Shown here: in pieces, positions 1 through 5,492 of the stretch
Layout: every line of letters begins with the position of its first letter
How positions within the stretch are numbered: position 1 is the first letter of the stretch
Assembly: GCF_020829685.1 (NCBI RefSeq)
Contig: NZ_JAIVFR010000245.1
Coordinates: forward strand, 1-8,292
DNA: 8,292 nt
Direction: 5' to 3'
DNA from: Nostoc sp. CHAB 5715
GTDB taxonomy: Bacteria; Cyanobacteriota; Cyanobacteriia; Cyanobacteriales; Nostocaceae
Translations under genes and position numbers: made by a program
Notes under the pieces: generated by a model
Database searches by the model: none
What the model was told of the DNA's origin: nothing
The model's input: only the letters and a program-made list of their open reading frames with translations

Positions 1-18
1 ACTATTCATGCCTTCTAA
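1..18. repeat. Inverted copy of the LpxB-like gene start (partner at 315-332)
   Basis: Positions 1-18 are the exact reverse complement of positions 315-332 (TTAGAAGGCATGAATAGT), which span the start codon and the first codons of the LpxB-like gene. The match begins at the first base of the window and stops at position 19, so it may continue outside. It truncates the gene. A fold-back chimera at a contig end is the simplest explanation; a real palindromic rearrangement is the alternative. Confidence 0.85.
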
Positions 19-325
19 TCAAATCGCAGTTGGGAGCATACTGCAACACCGCTTGTAATTGTCCCCACGTTAAGCCAATCAATCCCGATTGAAAATCTTT
101 GAGCAAATAGAGGCGCTTCATGTAGAAGAATCCTCCAGAGGGCATCGTTTGTGTGGGACCAATAATGGGAATGTCCAAGCTGCGGTAAGCTTTTCCTTCC
201 CCTACAATCGGCATTGCTGCCATCTCCAGAGAAGGACACAATTGGCGCAGGGTCTGAATAACATGAGAGGTGTGGTTGTCCTCTCCGTGGCCGTTACTGA
301 TAAACAAGATTCGCTTAGAAGGCAT
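2..325 (-). CDS. LpxB-related glycosyltransferase-like protein (cyanobacterial family), N-terminal fragment
   Basis: The encoded protein starts MPSKRILFISNGHGED. The SNGHGED signature at residues 10-16 after a first beta strand is typical of the cyanobacterial and plant family named lipid-A-disaccharide synthase-related. The family resembles LpxB, a GT-B glycosyltransferase, but its substrate is not established. Homologues are about 400 residues, so this is only the first quarter. The ATG lies at 323-325 with no clear Shine-Dalgarno site. Only codons down to about position 19 look authentic (through Leu102). The last residues (RRHE) and the TAG at 2-4 come from an 18-bp inverted copy of the gene's own start, so the apparent stop is probably not the natural end. 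It lies downstream of plsY on the same strand, in a lipid-themed neighbourhood. Family call fairly sure; function uncertain. Confidence 0.7.
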   Translation of the reverse strand: MPSKRILFISNGHGEDNHTSHVIQTLRQLCPSLEMAAMPIVGEGKAYRSLDIPIIGPTQTMPSGGFFYMKRLYLLKDFQSGLIGLTWGQLQAVLQYAPNCDLIRRHE

Positions 326-363
326 GAATAGTCGTGAAAATTTTGTTATGGTCGTCCTTAGTC

Positions 364-400
364 ATTTGTCCTTGGTCATTTGTAATTACAAAGGACAAAT
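364..400. repeat. Inverted repeat, 10-bp stem
   Basis: ATTTGTCCTT (364-373) and AAGGACAAAT (391-400) can pair around a 17-nt loop that itself contains the perfect palindrome TGTAATTACA (381-390). It lies between the LpxB-like gene and plsY. No T-run follows on either strand, so I regard it as a dispersed intergenic repeat rather than a terminator. Confidence 0.5.
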
Positions 401-515
401 ACTTCGACTACGCCCTTACTTCGACGCCGCTCAGTACAAGTCGGCTGCGCCCTTCGGCTACGCTCAGGACAAGCTCAGTACAAGTCAGTACAAGTAACTA
501 ATGACTAATGACAGC
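401..515. repeat. Short dispersed repeat region (CTCAGTACAAGT type)
   Basis: This spacer is built from imperfect repeated pieces: TTCGACTACGCCC/TTCGACGCCGCTC, three copies of CAGTACAAGT, GGCTACGCTCAGGACAAG, and two copies of CTAATGA at the right end. The style matches the short dispersed repeats scattered between genes in Nostoc-type genomes. It is an open frame by chance in places, but I see no gene. Confidence 0.5.
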
Positions 516-550
516 AAAGAGAAAAATATTTCACAAATGATTTAGGACTG

Positions 551-1228
551 TTATATAGTTTGTTCTGGTGTCGCTACATGTTGCCCAATTTTTGGTTCTG
601 TTCCCGCAAGCAGTCGTTCAATATTAGGGCGATGGCGCAAAATTACATATAACCCACCGGCAATTCCAAACAGAATATATGGTAATGGTTGATGCAAAAT
701 TACCATGAAAATGGAAACAGCGATCGCACCTGCAATTGAACTCAAAGAGACAATCCGCGATATCGCCACAACCACGGCAAACACACCTGCTGTTGCTAAA
801 CCTATCTGCCAACTTATTGCCAACAAAATTCCCAAGCTGATAGCAACAGATTTACCACCAGTAAAGCCCAAAAAAATTGATTTACTATGTCCCAGGATGG
901 CAACTAACCCAGCTAAGGTTATTAACCACGATTGCCACACTTGTGCATCTACCGTTGGGGGGATATAATTTTGAATTGGGTTAAAATTGAATAACCAGTA
1001 AACTAGAGCGATCGCTAATACTCCCTTTAAGGAATCAAGTACTAAAACGAATGCTCCTGGCCCTTTTCCCAAAGTTCTTAGTACATTAGTTGCTCCAGTG
1101 GAACCTGAACCAACTTCCCGAATATCAATACCTTTTAACTGCTTCACAGCAATGTACCCAGTGGGAAAAGAACCCAATAGGTAAGCTATAACTACAATTG
1201 CCCCGCACAGAGTTAACCAAATAGCCAT
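551..1228 (-). CDS. plsY: Glycerol-3-phosphate acyltransferase PlsY
   Basis: PlsY is an inner-membrane enzyme that transfers an acyl group from acyl phosphate to the sn-1 position of glycerol 3-phosphate, making lysophosphatidic acid at the start of phospholipid and glycolipid synthesis. All three family motifs are visible in the 225-residue protein: GSGSTGATNVLR (40-51), GHSKSIFLGFTGGKSVA (113-129; many bacteria have GHxxP and GGKGVA here) and HRPNIERLLAGTEPKI (199-214). Hydrophobic segments alternate with these loops, as expected for a roughly five- to seven-helix protein. I chose the ATG at 1226-1228 (MAIWLTL). A further upstream TTG at 1262-1264 would add twelve poorly hydrophobic residues and would sit inside the terminator hairpin. 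No strong Shine-Dalgarno site is present. The LpxB-like gene lies downstream, DUF3086 upstream. Confidence 0.95.
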   Translation of the reverse strand: MAIWLTLCGAIVVIAYLLGSFPTGYIAVKQLKGIDIREVGSGSTGATNVLRTLGKGPGAFVLVLDSLKGVLAIALVYWLFNFNPIQNYIPPTVDAQVWQSWLITLAGLVAILGHSKSIFLGFTGGKSVAISLGILLAISWQIGLATAGVFAVVVAISRIVSLSSIAGAIAVSIFMVILHQPLPYILFGIAGGLYVILRHRPNIERLLAGTEPKIGQHVATPEQTI

Positions 1229-1253
1229 AATAAAATTCACGCATTCAAAATTT

Positions 1254-1280
1254 AAAAAAGTCAAGAGGTATTACTCTTGA
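1254..1280 (-). terminator. Putative intrinsic terminator upstream of plsY
   Basis: Read on the minus strand, TCAAGAG and CTCTTGA (7-bp stem, 6-nt loop, 1261-1280) are followed by C and a run of six T (1254-1259). This would end transcripts coming from the DUF3086 gene and separate it from plsY. The stem is short and only partly G+C, so the strength is uncertain. Confidence 0.5.
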
Positions 1281-1364
1281 CTAATGACTAATGACTAATG
1301 ACTAATGACTAATGACTAATGACTAATGACTAATGACTAATGACTAATGACTAATGACTAATGA
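1281..1364. repeat. Tandem heptamer array (CTAATGA)x12
   Basis: Twelve perfect head-to-tail copies of CTAATGA occupy the gap between the DUF3086 gene and the terminator upstream of plsY. This is the short tandemly repeated repetitive (STRR) class known from heterocystous cyanobacteria. The absence of sequence decay suggests recent expansion or active copy-number change. The array starts exactly where the hairpin arm at 1274-1280 ends. Confidence 0.95.
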
Positions 1365-1369
1365 CTCAT

Positions 1370-2638
1370 TTAAAAGTCATCATCATAGTTTCTCATGGTT
1401 TTGGGGTCAGGAGCAAAAGCTAACCACAGGGGAAATTGCAGCAGTGACAGACTAATTTGCTCCTCTGAATCGTCAATGATAATTAAGGGCAGTTGATTGG
1501 CTTTGGTCAATCGGTCTGCTTTCTGAGCCAGAGCATCAGACGCTTCAAATAATACCACGCCCCGGTCTGGGCCGAAATCTGGGCGACCGATTCCCAGACA
1601 ATCTTGCAAGCCGCGCCGCCATTCGCCTAATCGCTCCGGTGTATTAGCTAAGACTAAAGTACGGACGCGATCGCCATACAGCTTGTGTAATATCGAAATT
1701 GCGGCTGAGGCAATCAAAATATTTTGTAAGCGGCTACCCATTGTCCGCAAACCACCCCGTCCCCCTTGGGTAAAAAACCAGTTAGAAACTCGTTCTGCGT
1801 GGATTGGTTCAAAGGTACGGCGTAGTTGCCAGGCTGGCCCATAGTAATCTGGTTTATTGCGGTATTGGTCAATTAGGCGGCGAATTTGCTTTGTAGTATC
1901 TTGAAACTGCTGTTGGGCAAATTGCGGTATTCCAGGTTGGGTTTCAACTGGTTTAGCCTCTTTTTCTTTTACAGATGGTTTTTCTCGTTCCACCACACTT
2001 GGTGTCAGTTGCAACTGCTCGGCGGCAACCGCCAAATCCTGTAAGCTACCAGTGAGATAGTCTTTAAAACCCTGCACCCGAATTGCTAAGTCTTGAGATG
2101 TCCCAGCAAAAGTGGTTCGCATCTCGTTGCGGATACGTTCTTGTCGGCGTTCTAGTTGTTCTACAGAAATTTGCAGAGTTTGTTTGCGTTGTTCTAACTG
2201 CACCAGCGATTCTTGTACAAGTCGTCCCAGTGAGGTTTGAGTTTCACCCACTTGTGCCTGAAGGTTTTTGTAAAAAGCTTGCAGCTTGGCTATTTCTTCC
2301 TTAAGAGCAGCTTCAGCGCTCTGCAACTCTGCTACTCGCTGCTCTACTTGTGCATATAATGAATGGTTTTCTGATCCCAGTGCGGTATTTTCCGCTTCCG
2401 ACTGTGCTACAAACTCGCCATTTGAATTTTCTGTTAGCTCTACTGTAGAATCTACCACTTTTGCATTAGAGATGAGTGGCTCAAAAGTTGTGTAGTCCTC
2501 TGATGAGCTAATGGCTCCTGTTTCTCCCACTGACTCAACAGATGGATTGAGTGGATGTTCAACTGCATTGTTCTGTTCTTGTTTTTCTGCCAACCGCTCA
2601 TCAATTGGTTCTGGGGTTTGAGATGCCTCTGAGTTCAT
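1370..2638 (-). CDS. DUF3086 domain coiled-coil protein
   Basis: This 422-residue protein has three parts. Residues 1-90 are acidic, Ser/Thr/Glu-rich and probably disordered. Residues about 94-210 are strongly heptad-like (runs such as VEQRVAELQSAEAALKEEI) and predict a long coiled coil. After a charged Pro/Lys/Glu linker (about 213-238), a compact C-terminal part of about 175 residues carries GGRGGLRTMGSRLQ and alternating strand/helix patterns such as VRTLVLANTPERLGEWRRGL. I recognise this C-terminal part as the cyanobacterial DUF3086 family, whose function is unknown. No signal peptide or membrane helix is seen, so it is likely cytoplasmic. I chose the ATG at 2636-2638 over the in-frame TTG at 2642-2644; neither has a good Shine-Dalgarno site. 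It lies between DUF3119 and plsY in a lipid-related neighbourhood. Confidence 0.8.
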   Translation of the reverse strand: MNSEASQTPEPIDERLAEKQEQNNAVEHPLNPSVESVGETGAISSSEDYTTFEPLISNAKVVDSTVELTENSNGEFVAQSEAENTALGSENHSLYAQVEQRVAELQSAEAALKEEIAKLQAFYKNLQAQVGETQTSLGRLVQESLVQLEQRKQTLQISVEQLERRQERIRNEMRTTFAGTSQDLAIRVQGFKDYLTGSLQDLAVAAEQLQLTPSVVEREKPSVKEKEAKPVETQPGIPQFAQQQFQDTTKQIRRLIDQYRNKPDYYGPAWQLRRTFEPIHAERVSNWFFTQGGRGGLRTMGSRLQNILIASAAISILHKLYGDRVRTLVLANTPERLGEWRRGLQDCLGIGRPDFGPDRGVVLFEASDALAQKADRLTKANQLPLIIIDDSEEQISLSLLQFPLWLAFAPDPKTMRNYDDDF

Positions 2639-2698
2639 AAACAATAGTGTAATTCCTATGATGCGAATAAATAGCTTTCAGAAATATTACAATTGACC

Positions 2699-2777
2699 TG
2701 CCATAAAAGTCCTGAGTTATGAGTGCTGAGTTATGAGTTTAGAGCGAAACGACTCAGCACAGATGTAACTCAGGACT
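2699..2777 (-). terminator. Long two-part hairpin overlapping the DUF3119 stop codon
   Basis: AGTCCTGAGTTA (2708-2719) pairs perfectly with TAACTCAGGACT (2766-2777). After a small internal loop, GTGCTGAGT (2723-2731) pairs perfectly with ACTCAGCAC (2752-2760), giving 21 paired bases and a 20-nt loop. On the minus strand the stem is followed at once by TTTT (2704-2707), as in an intrinsic terminator for the DUF3119 transcript. The stop codon (2776-2778) is inside the stem. Confidence 0.6.
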
Positions 2778-3162
2778 AAATACGCGGACAACGTTGTTCT
2801 AAGCAAGTTTTCAAGGTATTGGGATCAAATAAAATCGGCAAAAAGTGAATACTTTTAATTTCTTTAAAGTAAAACAAAATGGGGACTCCATTCCAGAAGA
2901 TCCGCCAGTTTTGCCATTCCTGGTAGGGAAAGCGCCGAATTAATTTTTCGCCTCTGTAAATATCTAAGTCGGTGGCGGTAAATTGCAAACGCAGCGTTAA
3001 CGCCTGAAACATGAGAAACAAACCAAACAGCGTAAAAACAAAGCCTACCCACGGTTGTACCAACAGTAGTGGAATAGCGGCAATTACCAACACTATAGGT
3101 ATATTGTAACTAGGCTTGAGTTCCACAGTTGATGTGGAGTTAGGAGCAAATGAACTGGTCAC
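2776..3162 (-). CDS. DUF3119 family two-helix membrane protein
   Basis: This 128-residue protein opens with a polar stretch, followed by two closely spaced hydrophobic segments (about 20-35 and 37-57) joined by a short QPW turn, and then a C-terminal soluble part (about 58-128). The soluble part starts LQFTATDLDIYRGEKLIRRF and looks beta-rich. I assign it to the cyanobacterial DUF3119 family, of unknown function. The layout of two helices then a small beta domain resembles bacterial PH-domain membrane proteins; this is inference. The start is GTG at 3160-3162, supported by AGGA with a 9-base gap upstream and by the lack of another early start. Its neighbours are an MlaE-type lipid permease upstream and DUF3086 downstream, both on the same strand. 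Confidence 0.75.
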   Translation of the reverse strand: MTSSFAPNSTSTVELKPSYNIPIVLVIAAIPLLLVQPWVGFVFTLFGLFLMFQALTLRLQFTATDLDIYRGEKLIRRFPYQEWQNWRIFWNGVPILFYFKEIKSIHFLPILFDPNTLKTCLEQRCPRI

Positions 3163-3223
3163 AGTCTTAAATCCTGCTTTATTTACTGGGCATCTCTCTC
3201 CTATTTTAGGAGTCAGGGGTTAT

Positions 3224-3296
3224 GAGTTAGGAGTTAAGAGTTAGGAGTTAAGAGTTAGGAGTTAAGAGTTAGGAGTTAAGAGTTAGGAGTGAGGAG
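3224..3296. repeat. 14-bp tandem repeat (GAGTTAGGAGTTAA), about five copies
   Basis: Four complete copies of the 14-bp unit run from 3224 to 3279, followed by a degenerate fifth (GAGTTAGGAGTGAG). The unit is itself two near-identical heptamers (GAGTTAG and GAGTTAA). It lies upstream of the DUF3119 start. Confidence 0.9.
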
Positions 3297-3488
3297 TTTT
3301 AAACAATTTGCAATTCGCAATGACGCTCGTTCGCCCTTGGCGTGCCGTAGGCAAGACTCGCTAACGCTAATGCTGCGTTCGCGGAGCGTCTCTAAGAGTT
3401 GAGAGCAATTACGTTTTGTAACGGGGATTTTAATTAGGCATCAAAACGTGCTGCCTGTCTTGCTGGGGAATTAAACCCTTAAACTTTG
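3297..3488. repeat. Dispersed repeat DNA inside the spacer, no gene
   Basis: This stretch contains compound short repeats such as TGCC-gta-GGCA (3343-3353), CGCTAACGCTAATGC and GCGTTCGCGGAGCGTCTC (3374-3391). The last is a form I associate with dispersed repeats in Nostoc genomes. No reading frame with coding character is visible. Confidence 0.5.
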
Positions 3489-3537
3489 TTAACTCATAAC
3501 TCCTAACTCCTAACTCATAACTCCTCACTCCTCACTT

Positions 3538-4332
3538 TTATAGCCCTAAGAATGCACTGCCAGTCCCCTGAAACATTAACCAAGAAAGAAAAAAGTTGCT
3601 AACAAATATAATTAGCAAGGCAGTCACAACAGCACTTGTGGTTGACTGTCCTACGCCTTTGGCTCCTCCTGTTGTCGTCAACCCCCAACTGCAACCAATT
3701 ACGGCGATTAAAATGCCAAAACAACACGCCTTAATCATGGCGCTAATAATATCCCAGATACCAAGAAAGTTACGGGCTGAGTCTAGGAATCCTGTATCAG
3801 ATAGGTTGTAGAGATTTGTCGCAATTATTAATCCCCCGAACATCCCTGTTACCAAAGACAGGAGCGTTAAAATTGGTAGCATTAAACAGCAAGCAAGGAC
3901 GCGGGGGATAACTAGGTAATCGATTGGATCTGTTTTCAACATCAACATGGCATCGATTTGTTCTGTGACACGCATGGTACCAATTTCGGCTGCAAAGGCA
4001 GAACCGACTCGCCCAGCTAAAATCACTGCTGTCAACACGGGAGAGAGTTCTCGTGTCAACGCGACAGAAAGCACTCCGCCGATAATGTTTCCTGCGCCAA
4101 AGTTGATAAATTCCCGCGCCACCTGAATGGTAAACACTGCGCCAACAAAAATAGCCGTCAATAGGGCAATAAATAGAGAATCTGGCCCAACTGCTGCCAT
4201 TTGTTGCAAGGTGTTGCGCCGATGGATTTTGCCCCTCAATAGGTGAACTAGTACTTGCCCACCCAGAAAAATCGCCGCCAGCAGCCGCTGACTCCATTCT
4301 CCTAAACTGGATTTGGATGTAGTCTGGTTCAA
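3538..4332 (-). CDS. MlaE/TGD1 family lipid ABC transporter permease
   Basis: This is a 264-residue integral membrane permease of the MlaE family, which works with an ATPase and an MCE-domain lipid-binding protein to move phospholipids between membranes. In plants the relative TGD1 acts at the chloroplast envelope. The hallmark core runs from about residue 93 to 129: RELSPVL, then LAGRVGSAFAAEIGTM, then RVTEQIDAM. A second conserved stretch, TTTGGAKGVGQSTTSAVV, follows near 219-236. About five hydrophobic segments are visible (13-33, 52-76, 95-115, 141-172, 196-216, 233-254). The length matches the family. The start is TTG at 4330-4332; no ATG or GTG lies between it and the in-frame stop just upstream, and homologues I recall begin close to this point. 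The ATPase and MCE partners are not in the window. The promoter region holds tandem arrays. Confidence 0.92.
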   Translation of the reverse strand: MNQTTSKSSLGEWSQRLLAAIFLGGQVLVHLLRGKIHRRNTLQQMAAVGPDSLFIALLTAIFVGAVFTIQVAREFINFGAGNIIGGVLSVALTRELSPVLTAVILAGRVGSAFAAEIGTMRVTEQIDAMLMLKTDPIDYLVIPRVLACCLMLPILTLLSLVTGMFGGLIIATNLYNLSDTGFLDSARNFLGIWDIISAMIKACCFGILIAVIGCSWGLTTTGGAKGVGQSTTSAVVTALLIIFVSNFFLSWLMFQGTGSAFLGL

Positions 4333-4392
4333 TGTTCTGTAGCTAACTCAGTGACTGCCTTAAGAATAGCGGAAGTTATTGGGATAGGGAAT

Positions 4393-4476
4393 GGGGCATT
4401 GGGCATGGGGCATGGGGCATGGGGCATTGGGCATTGGGCATTGGGCATTGGGCATTGGGCATGGGGCATGGGGCAT
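4393..4476. repeat. G-rich heptamer array (G/T)GGGCAT x12
   Basis: Twelve head-to-tail heptamers run without interruption. The first base of each unit is G or T, giving six GGGGCAT and six TGGGCAT. The plus strand therefore carries twelve runs of three or four G separated by three or four bases, a textbook G-quadruplex-capable pattern. It sits 60 bp upstream of the TTG start of the minus-strand permease gene. Confidence 0.95.
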
Positions 4477-4487
4477 TGGCTATTCCC

Positions 4488-4559
4488 CTCATCTCCCTCA
4501 TCTCCCTCATCTCCCTCATCTCCCTCATCTCCCTCATCTCCCTCATCTCCCTCATCTCC
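4488..4559. repeat. Tandem nonamer array (CTCATCTCC)x8
   Basis: Eight perfect copies of CTCATCTCC begin 11 bp after the heptamer array. Because the unit is a multiple of three, both strands stay open and give artificial low-complexity peptides (DEG on the minus strand); these are not genes. Confidence 0.95.
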
Positions 4560-4579
4560 CTTACTCCCCACTCCCCACG

Positions 4580-4871
4580 GCGCTGAATATTAACTTAAAT
4601 TAAAGATGCTCTCAGAAAATGAAGCTGTTATTAAAAGTGTTGCAAGCCAATAAACAGGGCTAACTTTAGCTATAAACTTGACTGTGCAAGGGTTTTGTAG
4701 ATTCAAATCATTTTTGAGATACCTACCATGTGCTGTAGCTGATAGTTGTTTATTTTAATGAAAACTTAAGATTTTTGACAGATTGGTTGGTCAGGAGCGA
4801 TCGCACGTATTGTAGAAAATGACGAACTGCTATCTAGCTCTTGTCATCTCTACTTACGGAGTTTGTCTTAA
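4580..4871. other. Non-coding upstream region of the 98-residue protein gene
   Basis: No gene, RNA or strong hairpin is visible in this A+T-rich stretch. It holds a HIP1 octamer (4797-4804) and a TTGACA (4775-4780), but no convincing -10 box at standard spacing. It probably contains the promoter and leader of the downstream gene. Confidence 0.4.
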
Positions 4872-5168
4872 ATGGCTATTTTCACTAACTTTCTCCGCTC
4901 CCTACTACTGACGATCATTTTTAGTTTTGTCGCTCCCATGTTACTTGTTGGCGGCGGATTGTTCCTTTTACCCCTCATCGGTTACTTCCCCGGTTTACAA
5001 GAGTTAACTGAGGCGATCGCTACTCAGATTATGCATTTTCTCGCCACCTTTGGCAGTGGAACTCCCCTCCGGGGATTATTTGTGATTAGTTTGACCTGTA
5101 GTTTCGTCGGGGCACTGTTTGACACGTATGTTTATTATCGGTGTCAAATTTTACGAATTGATTCATAA
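4872..5168 (+). CDS. Small two-helix membrane protein, unknown function
   Basis: The product is 98 residues with two hydrophobic regions: a long one from about 9 to 37 (LLLTIIFSFVAPMLLVGGGLF) interrupted by Pro and Gly, and one from about 68 to 88 that ends in a Tyr-rich, basic tail (YVYYRCQILR). The loop between them is amphipathic (PGLQELTEAIATQIMHFL). I do not recognise a named family. It reads like a conserved small cyanobacterial membrane protein. The ATG is preceded by GGAG with a 10-base gap, and a HIP1 site lies inside the frame; both favour a real gene. It stands alone between repeat-rich spacers, so context gives no clue to its role. Confidence 0.7.
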   Translation: MAIFTNFLRSLLLTIIFSFVAPMLLVGGGLFLLPLIGYFPGLQELTEAIATQIMHFLATFGSGTPLRGLFVISLTCSFVGALFDTYVYYRCQILRIDS

Positions 5169-5340
5169 GCAGTAGAAATAGCTTCGTCAGTTGCTCATGA
5201 GCTGTACAATATAGGGAAAAGTGATATTCCCAAAACTGAAAGTAATACTGGTTTTAAGCTAAATAGGGATTAGTGTTGCTCAATGAATTTTATTAATTAA
5301 ATTGAGTGGTCGAGTTATTGATTAAATATTTATTATTCAT

Positions 5341-5486
5341 TGAAAGCGACGGGAAACTCCATCCCCAGGTGTCTGTAGAGGGATAGTCGCCCCGTCGCTT
5401 GGGGCATAGGGCATTGGTAGCTTCTTCCCCATGCCCCATTCCCCATGCCCAAAAACTCCATCCCGCAAGTGGCGTGGAGTTTTTTA
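5341..5486 (+). ncRNA. Candidate structured small RNA
   Basis: A 10-bp stem, AAGCGACGGG (5344-5353) with CCCGTCGCTT (5391-5400), encloses a second pairing, ATCCC (5361-5365) with GGGAT (5380-5384). A segment able to pair as GGGGCAT/ATGCCCC follows (5401-5407 with 5431-5437), then a strong terminator. The 12-mer AAACTCCATCCC occurs twice, in the first hairpin loop (5354-5365) and in the terminator stem (5453-5464). An A+T-rich stretch just upstream could hold a promoter, for example TTGAGT (5302-5307) with AATATT 17 bp later. I do not recognise a known RNA family, and no coding frame fits. Confidence 0.4.
5451..5485 (+). terminator. Strong intrinsic terminator
   Basis: AAAAACTCCA (5451-5460) pairs with TGGAGTTTTT (5475-5484), with CGC (5464-5466) and GCG (5472-5474) adding an inner stem. 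On the plus strand the right arm runs into six consecutive T (5480-5485). No gene ends nearby: the nearest upstream stop is 280 bp away, which suggests that it ends a non-coding transcript. Confidence 0.75.
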
Positions 5487-5492
5487 TTAGTT

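Larger units (their letters stand above)
3219..3521. repeat. Inverted repeat arms bounding the permease-DUF3119 spacer
   Basis: Positions 3219-3236 (GTTATGAGTTAGGAGTTA) are the exact reverse complement of 3504-3521. The whole right-hand stretch (about 3489-3535, AACTCATAACTCC type) is the inverse of the tandem array at 3224-3296. The spacer therefore has a long inverted-repeat frame around about 190 bp of unrelated repeat DNA. Confidence 0.8.

Noticed and set aside
270..497. Plus-strand frame across the spacer left of plsY
   Set aside because: It begins inside the opposite-strand LpxB-like gene and continues through dispersed repeats (SAAPFGYAQDK type). This is a common repeat-derived artefact.
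1281..1364. Heptamer array as a CRISPR array or plasmid iterons
   Set aside because: The units are seven bases with no spacers. No cas gene, replication initiator or DnaA-box cluster is present, so STRR is the better class.
3797..4297. Long open frame of 166 codons inside the permease gene, minus strand, another frame
   Set aside because: It is a shadow of the permease coding sequence: Cys/Trp/Arg-rich with no domain character, whereas the permease frame matches a known family throughout.
4329..4571. Open frame on the minus strand encoding repeated DEG and CPMPHAQ units
   Set aside because: It is produced entirely by the heptamer and nonamer arrays (units of 7 and 9 bp). Matching artificial frames exist on the other strand, and it overlaps the permease start. 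It is low-complexity, not a gene.
4775..4810. TTGACA at 4775 as the -35 box of the 98-residue protein gene
   Set aside because: No -10-like hexamer lies 15-19 bases downstream; the region there is the HIP1 site. It is left unassigned.
5341..5486. The hairpin region as an IS605/TnpB or IscB (HEARO) guide RNA end
   Set aside because: No tnpB or iscB frame, intact or decayed, lies nearby, and I cannot match the stem sequence to those RNAs. It is kept only as an unassigned RNA candidate.
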